Shown piece after piece: positions 44,348 through 52,888 of a DNA stretch of 64,000 nucleotides. Both the position numbers and the translations under genes were made by a program. The notes beneath the pieces are model-generated. The model was not told the origin of the DNA and made no database searches. It saw only the letters and a program-made list of their open reading frames with translations. The first letter of the stretch is position 1. Each line of letters opens with the position of its first letter. This stretch comes from Clostridia bacterium (GTDB lineage Bacteria > Bacillota > Clostridia > Christensenellales > CAG-138), in contig JAGACA010000006.1 of the NCBI GenBank assembly GCA_017614315.1, positions 224,288-288,287 of the forward strand. The letters are read 5' to 3'.

Positions 44348-45151
44348 TTATCTCAGTTTCTCTCTTATCAGTCTGAACACGTTTCTGTTGTCGAAACGAA
44401 TGAAACGTGCGGTCTTTTCGGAATGAGAGAATCTCAATTCATCGCCGGGTACGAGCACCCTTATGTCCTGCCCGTCCATACTCAGACGGCAGGTGCACTT
44501 GATGCGCACGATGATCTCGGACATGACAGATGCGACGATCGGCCTTACGGTAAGGGAGTGCGGACAGATCGGGGTCGCGAGTATACAGTCGAGTTTCGGC
44601 GCAACGACCGGACCGCCGGCCGACATGGTATAGGCGGTGGATCCGGCGGGGGTGCCGACTATAAGACCGTCTGCCATTACATTGCCGACCGTATCGCCGT
44701 CGATCTCGAGATCAAAATGCGTGATCGAAGACAGCTCCTGCCTGTGTATGACGAAATCGTTCAGACATGCGCCCATCAACTTGCCGTTCAGACGGCAGTT
44801 GAGCATGGATGCGTTTTCGACAGAGTATTCCCCGCGGGAAAGCTTGAGGAGCGCCGATTCGAAATCGTCGGATCCGATCTCGCTGAAAAAACCTATCCTG
44901 CCCATGTTTATGCCCAAAACGGGCTTATCGTACGCGGCGGCGGCGGAAGCGGCGCGGAGGATGGTCCCGTCTCCGCCGACTGAAACGATAAGGAACACGT
45001 CCTCCCAAGCCTCGTCGGATAATCCGAAAAGATCCTCGCCGCTTTTTATACAGACGCATTCAACGCCGTGCTTTGCGGCTATACCGCCCAGCTTCAGCAT
45101 GCGCTCGACGTTATCGGGCTTATTGTTGTTTGCATACAGAATGATCTTCAT
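44348..45151 (-). CDS. nadK: NAD kinase
   Basis: Makes NADP from NAD. 267 aa with the GGDGT motif (IVSVGGDGTILRAA), the NMGRIGFFSE segment, and DGLIVGTPAGSTAYTMSAGGPVV. The ATG overlaps the tlyA stop. In Bacillus and many Clostridia argR lies between this gene and recN; here it is absent. Confidence 0.96.
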   Translation of the reverse strand: MKIILYANNNKPDNVERMLKLGGIAAKHGVECVCIKSGEDLFGLSDEAWEDVFLIVSVGGDGTILRAASAAAAYDKPVLGINMGRIGFFSEIGSDDFESALLKLSRGEYSVENASMLNCRLNGKLMGACLNDFVIHRQELSSITHFDLEIDGDTVGNVMADGLIVGTPAGSTAYTMSAGGPVVAPKLDCILATPICPHSLTVRPIVASVMSEIIVRIKCTCRLSMDGQDIRVLVPGDELRFSHSEKTARFIRFDNRNVFRLIREKLR

Positions 45152-45954
45152 TTGGTCAGCTCCGTGTGCGACAGCTCGACGACTTCTTTCGCTGAGGAAG
45201 GAATATCGGCGGGCTCCGCTGCAGCGTCCTTGGATAAATACATCAGATATTCGATATTGCCCTTAGGCCCCGTAATGGGTGAGTAATCGAGCGCGATGAC
45301 CGAGAAACCGCATTCGGCTGCAAATTCGGCGGCGCTCGTCAATACTTCGCAATGCGTCCCGGCGTCCCTGACCACTCCGTTTTTGCCGACTTTGTTCTTT
45401 CCCGCCTCGAACTGCGGCTTGACAAGTATCACGCAGGTACCGGTATCGGAAAGACAGGAATGGATCCTCGGGAGGATGAGCCTTATGGAAATAAACGACA
45501 CGTCGCATGTCGCGAAAGACGGCGTTTCTTCAAACCACGACGCTTCCATGAATCGGGCGTTATGACGCTCCATGCACGTCACGCGAGGGTTGTTCCTCAG
45601 CTTCCAGTCCAATTGTCCGTACCCGACGTCGACGGCATATACGCGCTTTGCGCCGTTTTTGAGCATACAGTCTGTAAAGCCTCCCGTCGACGCGCCGACG
45701 TCGAGACAAACGCGCCCATTCAGATCGATACCGTACTTCCTTACGGCCTTATCGAGCTTCAGCCCTCCGCGTGAAACGAACGGGACAGGATCCTCTTTAA
45801 TGCTCAGTTCGGCGTCGTCGGGGTAAACGTCAGAGGGCTTCATGACCTTATTTTCACCGCAGAAAACAACGCCCTCCATTATAAGGATCTTCGCCCTCTC
45901 GCGGCTTGGAGCGAGCGCCTGCTCGGTCAAAAGGATGTCGGCGCGTTTAGGCAT
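45148..45954 (-). CDS. tlyA: TlyA-family rRNA 2'-O-methyltransferase
   Basis: 268 aa: N-terminal S4 domain (RADILLTEQALAPSRERAKILI) and an FtsJ-like methyltransferase with SAM loop CLDVGASTGGFTDCMLK. Characterised members methylate 16S and 23S rRNA and affect capreomycin sensitivity; the haemolysin label is historical. It overlaps dxs by eight bases and nadK by four. Confidence 0.93.
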   Translation of the reverse strand: MPKRADILLTEQALAPSRERAKILIMEGVVFCGENKVMKPSDVYPDDAELSIKEDPVPFVSRGGLKLDKAVRKYGIDLNGRVCLDVGASTGGFTDCMLKNGAKRVYAVDVGYGQLDWKLRNNPRVTCMERHNARFMEASWFEETPSFATCDVSFISIRLILPRIHSCLSDTGTCVILVKPQFEAGKNKVGKNGVVRDAGTHCEVLTSAAEFAAECGFSVIALDYSPITGPKGNIEYLMYLSKDAAAEPADIPSSAKEVVELSHTELTK

Positions 45955-47806
45955 AGATCCCTCCCATGCACGCTTTTATCGTCTCGGAGAGCATCTCAGC
46001 GCTCAAGCCGCATTCGTCATCCTGCTCTTTGATCGAGCCGTGCTCTATCACCCTGTTCGGGACGCCTACGGGGATCACCTTTGCGCCCGAACCGTGCATG
46101 CTCATATACGCTGCGACCTGCGTGCCGAAGCCGTCGTTCACTATCCCGTCCTCAACGGTGATTATATAATGCGCTCGCGCCGCGTCGTTAAGCACGTCCT
46201 CATCCATAGGGCGTATGGAACGCGCGTTGTACAGCCCTACGTTTAGATCGCGGCATACGTCGACCGCGGTTCCGACGGTCCTGCCGGTCGCAATCACACA
46301 TACGCTTCGGAAGGGCTTGATGCACTCCCACGAGAGGATGCTCCCTTCGGACATCGGCCTGTCGCCGAGAACGCCGCGGTTGTACCTGATAGCGCATGGA
46401 GAATCGTTTTCGAATATTGCCCATCTTAATGACGCGCGAAGCTCGTCCTTTGAAGACGGAGACAGTATCGACATATTGGGCAGCGACATTAGATACGAAA
46501 TATCATAGATACCGTGATGCGTCTCGCCGTCGGCGCCGACGAGACCTGCTCTGTCAAGGCCGAATATGACCTTGAGATCCTGAAGACAAACGTCGTGAAG
46601 CACCTGATCGTAAGCCCTTTGAAGGAACGATGAATAGACGCAGAACACAGGAACGGAACCGGATAAAGCCATTCCGGCCGCCATGGTCACGGCATGCTGT
46701 TCGGCTATGCCGACGTCGAAAAATCTGTCGGGGAATGCTTCTTTGAATGAATTCAGTCCCGTGCCGGAGGCCATGGCCGCAGTAATTGCGACGACGTCCG
46801 GAGCTTCTCCTGCGATCTTTACAAGCTCATCGGCTACGATGAAAGAGTTTCCGAGAGACGGAGCGCTCTCCCCTGTCGCCTCGTCGAAGCTGCCAATGCC
46901 GTGGAACCTTTCGGGATCCTTCTCTGCAGGCTCGTAGCCTTTGCCCTTTTTAGTGATCGCATGGATGACCACCGGCTTGTCCATCTGCTTCGCGAACTCG
47001 AGGACCTGGGTCATAGCGCGCAGATCGTGACCGTTGATCGGCCCGAGGTACGTAAAGCCGAGCTCTTCGAACAGAACGTTCGGAAGCACGAAATATTTGA
47101 TCCTGTTTTTAAGCCTCTCAAGCCTGCTGCTGAGCCATTTGCCAATAAGGGGTATATGGTTCAATACGCTCGCGAAACCCCTCTTAAAGCTTCTGTAGCC
47201 CCTTGCAGAGCGCATCTTCGCAAGGTGACGGCTCATGCCGCCGACATTGCCGGATATAGACATCTCGTTATCGTTAAGAACGACGATCAGCGGAAGCTTC
47301 TGCTGACCGACGTCGTCCAATGCTTCATAAGCCATGCCGCCTGTGAGTGCGCCGTCGCCTATTACTGCGACGACAGAGCGCTTGACGCCTTTTAAGGCGT
47401 CGGAACGCATTATACCGATCGCTGCGGAGATGGAAGTGCTCGAATGACCTGTATTGAAAGCGTCGTATTCGCTCTCCGTCGTCTTCGGGAAGCCCGCGAT
47501 ACCGCCGCGCTGACGGAGCGAGGAAAACTTTTCTGCCCTTCCGGTAAGGAGCTTATGTACATAGCTTTGATGTCCGACGTCGAATATAAGCCTGTCAGTG
47601 CTGAAATCGAAAACGCGGTGGAGCGCGATCGACATCTCAACGACGCCGAGGTTCGACGCAAGATGTCCGCCGGTCCTTGAAACGGTGGAGACCATATACC
47701 TTCGTATCTCGTCGGCAAGGCTGTTTAATTCTTTTTCATTGAGCTTTTTCAGGTCTGCAGGAGTTTTTATGCCCCGTAAAAGATCGAGCTCTTCGTAATC
47801 GGTCAT
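45947..47806 (-). CDS. dxs: 1-deoxy-D-xylulose-5-phosphate synthase
   Basis: Thiamine-dependent first enzyme of the MEP pathway (pyruvate plus glyceraldehyde 3-phosphate). 619 aa: GGHLASNLGVVE, FDVGHQSYVHKLLTGR, thiamine motif GDGALTGGMAYEALD, transketolase middle domain with AEQHAVTMAAGMA. I choose ATG 47806 since GGAGA lies 10 bases upstream; the ATG at 47839 overlaps the ispA stop and would add 11 residues but lacks a ribosome binding site. Confidence 0.96.
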   Translation of the reverse strand: MTDYEELDLLRGIKTPADLKKLNEKELNSLADEIRRYMVSTVSRTGGHLASNLGVVEMSIALHRVFDFSTDRLIFDVGHQSYVHKLLTGRAEKFSSLRQRGGIAGFPKTTESEYDAFNTGHSSTSISAAIGIMRSDALKGVKRSVVAVIGDGALTGGMAYEALDDVGQQKLPLIVVLNDNEMSISGNVGGMSRHLAKMRSARGYRSFKRGFASVLNHIPLIGKWLSSRLERLKNRIKYFVLPNVLFEELGFTYLGPINGHDLRAMTQVLEFAKQMDKPVVIHAITKKGKGYEPAEKDPERFHGIGSFDEATGESAPSLGNSFIVADELVKIAGEAPDVVAITAAMASGTGLNSFKEAFPDRFFDVGIAEQHAVTMAAGMALSGSVPVFCVYSSFLQRAYDQVLHDVCLQDLKVIFGLDRAGLVGADGETHHGIYDISYLMSLPNMSILSPSSKDELRASLRWAIFENDSPCAIRYNRGVLGDRPMSEGSILSWECIKPFRSVCVIATGRTVGTAVDVCRDLNVGLYNARSIRPMDEDVLNDAARAHYIITVEDGIVNDGFGTQVAAYMSMHGSGAKVIPVGVPNRVIEHGSIKEQDDECGLSAEMLSETIKACMGGIYA

Positions 47807-47835
47807 CTTATCTTCTCCGTCAAATGATAAGTCGG

Positions 47836-48732
47836 TCATTTTTTACGGTCGAGTATCTCGTCGACAAATATCGAAAGAACGTCTGAACCGCCGATCCCCG
47901 AAAGCAGATACTTTGCTTCTTCGGCGGTCTTTTCGGCATATGCCCTTGCTCCGTCAAGACCATAGAGCCTGACGAAGGTCAGCTTTCCTTCGGCGCTGTC
48001 TTTGCCGAGCGTTTTGCCGACGGTCTTTTCATCGCCCGCAACATCAAGGATATCGTCCGTGATCTGGAACAGGAGCCCCATTTTTTCGGAGAACGTCCTT
48101 AAGGTATCGATAACGTCTTCCTCGGCGTGAGCGGAATATGCGCCGGCAACGACTGCGGCTTCAAGCATGTCGGCGGTCTTATGCTTGTGGACATAATTCA
48201 AAACGGGCTCGCTCAATTCGACCGCATTCTCGTTGATCTTATCGGAGGCCTGTCCGGACAGCATGCCGGACGCTCCGGAAAGTCTGACTATCTCCCTCGC
48301 GCCTTCAAGGATGTATCTGTCGTCCGAATCGAGCGCGGCTCCGAGCATTACCTCAATGGCAAAGGACAGGAGCGCGTCGCCGGACAGAAGAGCTATCCCC
48401 TCGCCGAAAACCTTATGATTCGAAGGCTTGCCGCGGCGCAGATCGTCGTTGTCCATACCGGGCATATCGTCATGTATGAGCGAATAGGTGTGGATCATTT
48501 CGATACCGCACGCGAGCGGCAAAGCCGAGGCGGCGTCGCCTCCGAGCATTTCGCATACCGCGAGCGCAAGACAGGGACGGATCCTCTTCCCGCCCGCTTC
48601 GAGGCTGTAATACATCGCCTCTCTGAGCTTTGGGTAGACGGACTGCCCCTCAACGGCGAAGAGCCTTACGAGCTCTATTTCCGTACGGCGGCGGTAACCG
48701 TCGAACAGCGCGCGGAATCGTTCTTTGTCCAT
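47836..48732 (-). CDS. ispA: Farnesyl (polyprenyl) diphosphate synthase
   Basis: 298 aa. Condenses IPP with allylic diphosphates. First aspartate-rich motif DDMPGMDNDDLRRGKPSNH and second DDILDVAGDEKTVGKT are intact, with EAGGKRIRPCLALA at the N-terminal side. The ATG at 48732 has AAAGGA upstream and lies 4 bases after xseB. Product chain length cannot be fixed by eye. Confidence 0.94.
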   Translation of the reverse strand: MDKERFRALFDGYRRRTEIELVRLFAVEGQSVYPKLREAMYYSLEAGGKRIRPCLALAVCEMLGGDAASALPLACGIEMIHTYSLIHDDMPGMDNDDLRRGKPSNHKVFGEGIALLSGDALLSFAIEVMLGAALDSDDRYILEGAREIVRLSGASGMLSGQASDKINENAVELSEPVLNYVHKHKTADMLEAAVVAGAYSAHAEEDVIDTLRTFSEKMGLLFQITDDILDVAGDEKTVGKTLGKDSAEGKLTFVRLYGLDGARAYAEKTAEEAKYLLSGIGGSDVLSIFVDEILDRKK

Positions 48733-48736
48733 TTCG

Positions 48737-48946
48737 TTATTCCTTTGAAGGGATCTGGGCGCGTCTCGATATCTGCTCGAGCTTTGCTTCATAGCCGTTC
48801 AAAAGCTTCTCGCAGTGAGCTGTGAGCTCCATTCCCCTTTCATAAAGTTTCATAAGATCGTCGAGAAGTATAGACGCGGAACTCATCTTTTCGACAATTT
48901 CTGAAAGCTCCTCCATCGCCTGCTCGTATGAAAGATCGATTTCCAT
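48737..48946 (-). CDS. xseB: Exodeoxyribonuclease VII small subunit
   Basis: 69 aa helical hairpin: LSYEQAMEELSEIVEKM and LDDLMKLYERGMELTAHCEKLL are the family pattern. It binds XseA to form the single-strand exonuclease. Two bases separate it from xseA. Confidence 0.95.
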   Translation of the reverse strand: MEIDLSYEQAMEELSEIVEKMSSASILLDDLMKLYERGMELTAHCEKLLNGYEAKLEQISRRAQIPSKE

Positions 48947-48948
48947 GA

Positions 48949-50157
48949 TTACTGCTCCGTTAAATTGATATTATTTACGACTGCGGTGGCCTCGCCTCCG
49001 GCCATCCTTATCCCGATCTCCATGCCAGCCCGCAAACGTCCTGCGTTCTCAAGAGGCCTGCCGTTTTGATCCGTAACGATCGAATAACCCCTTTTGATGA
49101 CCTTGTCGGGATCCATCTCGTCGAGCCTGCTTTCAAGCCTCTTTAGGGAGTTGTCGGCCAAAGTGAAACCCGAACGCGCCGATCCCTCAATAAGAAGGCG
49201 GTATCTTTCGGTCTTTTCGCGGAAGAAGTTTATCGCATGCGCCGGGTTTGCCATAGCCGAAGATTTACGTATCCTGCCGATCGAGCTCCTTGCTTCGAAA
49301 ACGGCGTCGGAAACGATCATATTAAGCGTATCCCTCTTTGCGTATACGGCGGATAAAAGCGCCGAATATTCGGGACAGCATAATTCAGCCGCGGCGGAGG
49401 GCGTGTTTGCCCTCAGGTCGGCGGCAAGGTCGGCGACGGAATAATCTATTTCATGCCCTACGGCGCTTACGACGGGCACGGCGGAAGCCGCGATCTCCCG
49501 AGCAACGGCTTCGTCATTGAAAGCGCTGAGATCCTCACTGCTGCCGCCTCCTCGGCCGACGATAATGACGTCGCATTTTCCGGACAGACTTAAAGTCTTG
49601 ACGGACGAGACTATCTCAGAAGGAGCGTTGACGCCCTGAACGGAGCAAGGAGCGAACAGGATGTTCATCGTCGGAAAACGTCTTTTAACGACTTTGACTA
49701 TATCCTGTATAGTCGCGCCTGTCGCGCTCGTCGCGACGCCGATCGTCTTTGGCAGAAGCGGGAGCGGACGAGCGTTACCGAATATGCCCTCGTCCTTTAA
49801 CTTCTTCTTTAATCGCTCGAGACGGAGATACTCTTCGCCAATACCCTCTTTGCTGATCACTTCGACGCAGAGCTGATACTTGCCGTCCTTGGGGTAAACA
49901 GTCGCGTAGCCTTTAACGACGACCTTCATTCCGTCTTCGGGAAGAAATTCGAGAGCCGACGCAGATTTCCTGAACATCACACAGCTTACCGAAGACTCGG
50001 GATCCTTTAGAGTAAAATAGAGATGTCCGGATGAGTGACGTTTAAAGCCGCTGATCTCACCGGACACCTTTACATTTCTTAATCGGGGATCGCTTCCGAG
50101 CACTCCGTCAACGTATCTGTTGAGCTCTGATACTGTGATGACGATCTTCTCTGCCAT
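48949..50157 (-). CDS. xseA: Exodeoxyribonuclease VII large subunit
   Basis: 402 aa: N-terminal OB fold (VKVSGEISGFKRHSSGHLYFTLKD), catalytic domain with GVATSATGATIQDIV, IIVGRGGGSSEDLSAFND and VSAVGHEIDYSVADLAADLRANTPSAAAEL, then coiled coil and a short C-terminal strand region. Three bases separate it from nusB. Confidence 0.96.
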   Translation of the reverse strand: MAEKIVITVSELNRYVDGVLGSDPRLRNVKVSGEISGFKRHSSGHLYFTLKDPESSVSCVMFRKSASALEFLPEDGMKVVVKGYATVYPKDGKYQLCVEVISKEGIGEEYLRLERLKKKLKDEGIFGNARPLPLLPKTIGVATSATGATIQDIVKVVKRRFPTMNILFAPCSVQGVNAPSEIVSSVKTLSLSGKCDVIIVGRGGGSSEDLSAFNDEAVAREIAASAVPVVSAVGHEIDYSVADLAADLRANTPSAAAELCCPEYSALLSAVYAKRDTLNMIVSDAVFEARSSIGRIRKSSAMANPAHAINFFREKTERYRLLIEGSARSGFTLADNSLKRLESRLDEMDPDKVIKRGYSIVTDQNGRPLENAGRLRAGMEIGIRMAGGEATAVVNNINLTEQ

Positions 50158-50160
50158 GAT

Positions 50161-50568
50161 TTAGCCTTTTAACGAATCAAGGACGCTGCTCAATATCCCG
50201 TTGATGAACTTTGGGGATTCGTCGCCGCCGTACTTGGTCGCGATACGAACGGCTTCGTTGACGATGACTTTGCGCGGAGCCTTTTTTCCATACAAAAGCT
50301 CGTACACGGCAACGCGAAGAATGGACGCATCCACTCTGGGCATGCGTTCGACGGACCAATCCTTCGATAACGAACCGATCAAGCCGTCTATCTCTTCCCT
50401 GTGCTCGCTTACGCCGTCTACGATGCTGTTTGCGAATTCGACGTCTTCGGCTGCGGGTTCCGTTTCGATCCCGGAGATCTCGGACACGGTCGCATATGTA
50501 TCGTCGCATCCGAAGAGCTTTTCGAACGACATCTTTACCGCGATCTCTCTCGCTGCTTTCCTGCTCAT
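50161..50568 (-). CDS. nusB: Transcription antitermination factor NusB
   Basis: 135 aa, all-helical. MSRKAAREIAVKMSFEKLF and KVIVNEAVRIATKYGGDESPKFINGIL are the family's two ends. It binds boxA RNA with S10 for rRNA antitermination. It lies between amaP and xseA. Confidence 0.95.
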   Translation of the reverse strand: MSRKAAREIAVKMSFEKLFGCDDTYATVSEISGIETEPAAEDVEFANSIVDGVSEHREEIDGLIGSLSKDWSVERMPRVDASILRVAVYELLYGKKAPRKVIVNEAVRIATKYGGDESPKFINGILSSVLDSLKG

Positions 50569-50583
50569 ACGCCAGAGATCCGA

Positions 50584-51165
50584 TCAGCTGATCCTTGCAG
50601 CCGTATTGGGAGAATAGGTATTGACGACCATGAAAGCGATCTGCGTGACGGTAACGCCGGCATAGGTCTCTATGTACTCCTTAAGCTCCTTGCGGACCTT
50701 TTCGCTGAGCTCGGGGATATTCGTGTCTGCAAGCACAATCGCCTTGAGAGAGATAGCGACTGAGCTGTCAGGCGCAACTGTGACCTTGCTCGAGCACTCG
50801 CGGATGCGGTTGCAGCCCTTGATATACTTCTGAGCCATGCTGTCGATGCACGCGGCGCTGATATATGCGGAGCCGTTCTCATCGGACATCAGGAGCGAAG
50901 CGTTGTTGGTCTCTTCCTTTACCTTGGGCTTGCCGCTGGTAAAGAGGAGCTTTATGGCGATTATCCCGAGTATTGCGCATACGGCGATAATACCGATACG
51001 GATGTACAAGAAGATACCGTCGCCCGTCAATATCTGATCGACGGTGTACGAGGTGTTCTCATAAGGAACGACGCCCACGAGACAAAGGATAATGCCCGTG
51101 AATACGGCGATGAATACGAGAAGCAGAAAGCCGAGGAGCAGTCTGTCTATCAAACGAGGTTTCAT
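50584..51165 (-). CDS. amaP: AmaP, membrane anchor for Asp23/Gls24
   Basis: 193 aa. Two N-terminal membrane helices (about 8-32 and 50-74) and a cytoplasmic domain of the Asp23 type (NGSAYISAACIDSMAQKYIK; VAISLKAIVLADTNIPELSEKVRKELKEYIE). It anchors the alkaline shock protein to the membrane. Located 32 bases after the Gls24 gene, which supports the role. Confidence 0.85.
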   Translation of the reverse strand: MKPRLIDRLLLGFLLLVFIAVFTGIILCLVGVVPYENTSYTVDQILTGDGIFLYIRIGIIAVCAILGIIAIKLLFTSGKPKVKEETNNASLLMSDENGSAYISAACIDSMAQKYIKGCNRIRECSSKVTVAPDSSVAISLKAIVLADTNIPELSEKVRKELKEYIETYAGVTVTQIAFMVVNTYSPNTAARIS

Positions 51166-51197
51166 TTGTGACCCCTTTCCGATGTGATATCTGAATG

Positions 51198-51626
51198 TTA
51201 TTTAACCCTTGCTTCGATCTCGGGCTTGTCTTTTTTCCTGTCGTTTTTTTCGTTATCCTCAAAAGTAACGCTCTGAACGACAACATTCACCTCGACGACG
51301 CGCAGAGAAGTCATCGTCTCGATGGCATTTTTAACTTCTTTCTGAATATTGGCACATACATCCTGGATGCGGTAACCGTATTTGACGTTGACGCTGAGAT
51401 CGACGGCAGTCTCCTCCGTCCCCACTTCCACGTGAACGCCTTTGGTAAGATTCTTTTTTGTGAAAATACCGGAAATTCCCTCGATGACCGTACCGGACAG
51501 ACCGGATACGCCGTCGACCTCAGAAGCGGCCAAGCCGGCAATGGTGGCGATCACATCGGGAGCGAAAACGACCTTGCCGTTCTCTGCAACGCTGATATCG
51601 GTTACAACTTCATTATTCATCTCCAT
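51198..51626 (-). CDS. Asp23/Gls24 family envelope stress protein
   Basis: 142 aa, MEMNNEVVTDISVAENGKVVFAPDVIATIAGLAASEVDGVSGL at its start (shown here in outline: GKVVFAPDVIATIAGLAA), then GYRIQDVCANIQKEVKNAIE and VVEVNVVVQSV. Forms a membrane-bound network through AmaP in Gram-positives. A 101-base gap separates it from spoIIIAH, so it may have its own promoter. Confidence 0.9.
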   Translation of the reverse strand: MEMNNEVVTDISVAENGKVVFAPDVIATIAGLAASEVDGVSGLSGTVIEGISGIFTKKNLTKGVHVEVGTEETAVDLSVNVKYGYRIQDVCANIQKEVKNAIETMTSLRVVEVNVVVQSVTFEDNEKNDRKKDKPEIEARVK

Positions 51627-51727
51627 GGGTGAAGACCTCCTGAACGTATTGATAATAAATTATAACAAATATTCAGCTGTTTGTAAAGTGCCGCGAGCCG
51701 GCTTGTTGAAATATTATGTTATGTCTT

Positions 51728-52255
51728 TTATGATCCCAAAGAGATCCTGATCGACGAGGCGGGAAGGCCTGTTTCCGTCATTATTATATCGAGTATCCTT
51801 GCCACTTCTTCATCGGATAACGATTCGCTGTCTATAATAACGGTCATGGAATTGCCCTGATATGTTGCCGCTGCGTCCAGGAAGCCCTTTCCTCTTATCT
51901 GGCTCTCGACCGCGAATTCCTTTTCCATTTTGCTGACTAGCTCAAACAGTCTTGCCTGAGCGTCCTTCATCGCCTCGGCATCGGTCAGTTCGGAGTTGAT
52001 TATCGAACGAAGATAATCGATCTCCTGTGCCCTGACTTCGCTCCTTTCGGATCTGAAAGCGTTGAAGTAGTCGTTGAAAACGTTGGCGGAGGTCTCTTCG
52101 GAATCGTTTTCCGGGGTTGGCGAAGGCTCTGCTCCGAGCACGTCGGATACGTTCCCGCGGTTGAGCTTTAAGTTCAGCCAAACCGCCCCGGCGAGGAGCA
52201 GAAGCGCGGCGGACAGCACGATTATGAATTTCCTGTTCTTTTTGAGTTTGCCCAT
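51728..52255 (-). CDS. spoIIIAH: Stage III sporulation protein AH
   Basis: 175 aa mother-cell partner of SpoIIQ in the channel between mother cell and forespore. A single N-terminal helix (KFIIVLSAALLLLAGAVWLNL) is followed by a linker and a ring-building domain (QARLFELVSKMEKEFAVESQIRGKGF; IDSESLSDEEVARILDIIMTETGL). Last gene of the spoIIIA locus. Confidence 0.93.
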   Translation of the reverse strand: MGKLKKNRKFIIVLSAALLLLAGAVWLNLKLNRGNVSDVLGAEPSPTPENDSEETSANVFNDYFNAFRSERSEVRAQEIDYLRSIINSELTDAEAMKDAQARLFELVSKMEKEFAVESQIRGKGFLDAAATYQGNSMTVIIDSESLSDEEVARILDIIMTETGLPASSIRISLGS

Positions 52256-52274
52256 GATTCTTTTCTCCTTTAAC

Positions 52275-52724
52275 TTAATGAAATACGTTTATGATCGATG
52301 GCTCTACCGACAGCACCGTTTTCACGGCGTCTATCAGCTCCGCCTTGACCTTAAGATTATCCGCTCCCTCGGCAACGACGATCACGCCCTTTATCACCGT
52401 CTGTTCGTAAAACGTCCCGTCAGACCCCGTTGTCCTTTCCGTTGTGATCATAACGGATACTTTGCCTGCTCCTTCGATCTCGGAGAGGATCTTCTCGAGC
52501 CTTGCTTCGAGTTCCCGCTCGTGATCTGTATCCGCTTTCTGAGTTTCGGCAGGCGTTACTATTTCGGACGTTCTGTCTTTCCCCTCGCATGATATGCCGC
52601 CTGTCAACAGAAATATGATTACCGCGGCGAGTATCATTGCGGCATAGACAATAGTCTCGAGTTTTTTATTGTCGCGCAGCTTATTGAGCGCGTTCCGTAT
52701 CATCGAAGGCGTTTTCATGGTCAT
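52275..52724 (-). CDS. spoIIIAG: Stage III sporulation protein AG
   Basis: 149 aa. One membrane helix (about 25-43), then a ring-forming domain with LEARLEKILSEIEGAGKVSVMI, and the end KAELIDAVKTVLSVEPSIINVF. SpoIIIAG forms a large ring in the feeding channel. One base separates it from spoIIIAF. Confidence 0.93.
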   Translation of the reverse strand: MTMKTPSMIRNALNKLRDNKKLETIVYAAMILAAVIIFLLTGGISCEGKDRTSEIVTPAETQKADTDHERELEARLEKILSEIEGAGKVSVMITTERTTGSDGTFYEQTVIKGVIVVAEGADNLKVKAELIDAVKTVLSVEPSIINVFH

Positions 52725-52725
52725 T

Positions 52726-52887
52726 TTAAGAAAGAAAGTCTATAAGCGGTTCTATCAGCACGGCGGTCTCCAAAAGGTACAGCAATGTTTTTACCCCGCG
52801 GTATACGTTTTTATCGGGGAGCACTATATCGGCGGTGAACACGATAAAAGATATACCTATCAGCTTTACTGCAAATCCGCGCATCAT
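52726..52887 (-). CDS. spoIIIAF: Stage III sporulation protein AF, reduced to its membrane part
   Basis: About 53 aa (60 if the ATG at 52908 is used). It consists only of two membrane helices (FAVKLIGISFIVFTADIVLP and VKTLLYLLETAVLIEPLIDFL) with the LP-x-K and EPLIDFL features of the SpoIIIAF N-terminus. Known SpoIIIAF proteins are about 170-200 aa and add a soluble ring-building domain, which is absent here: the stop is immediate and spoIIIAG begins one base later. The gene position between AE and AG supports the identity. Confidence 0.75.
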   Translation of the reverse strand: MMRGFAVKLIGISFIVFTADIVLPDKNVYRGVKTLLYLLETAVLIEPLIDFLS

Positions 52888-52888
52888 T

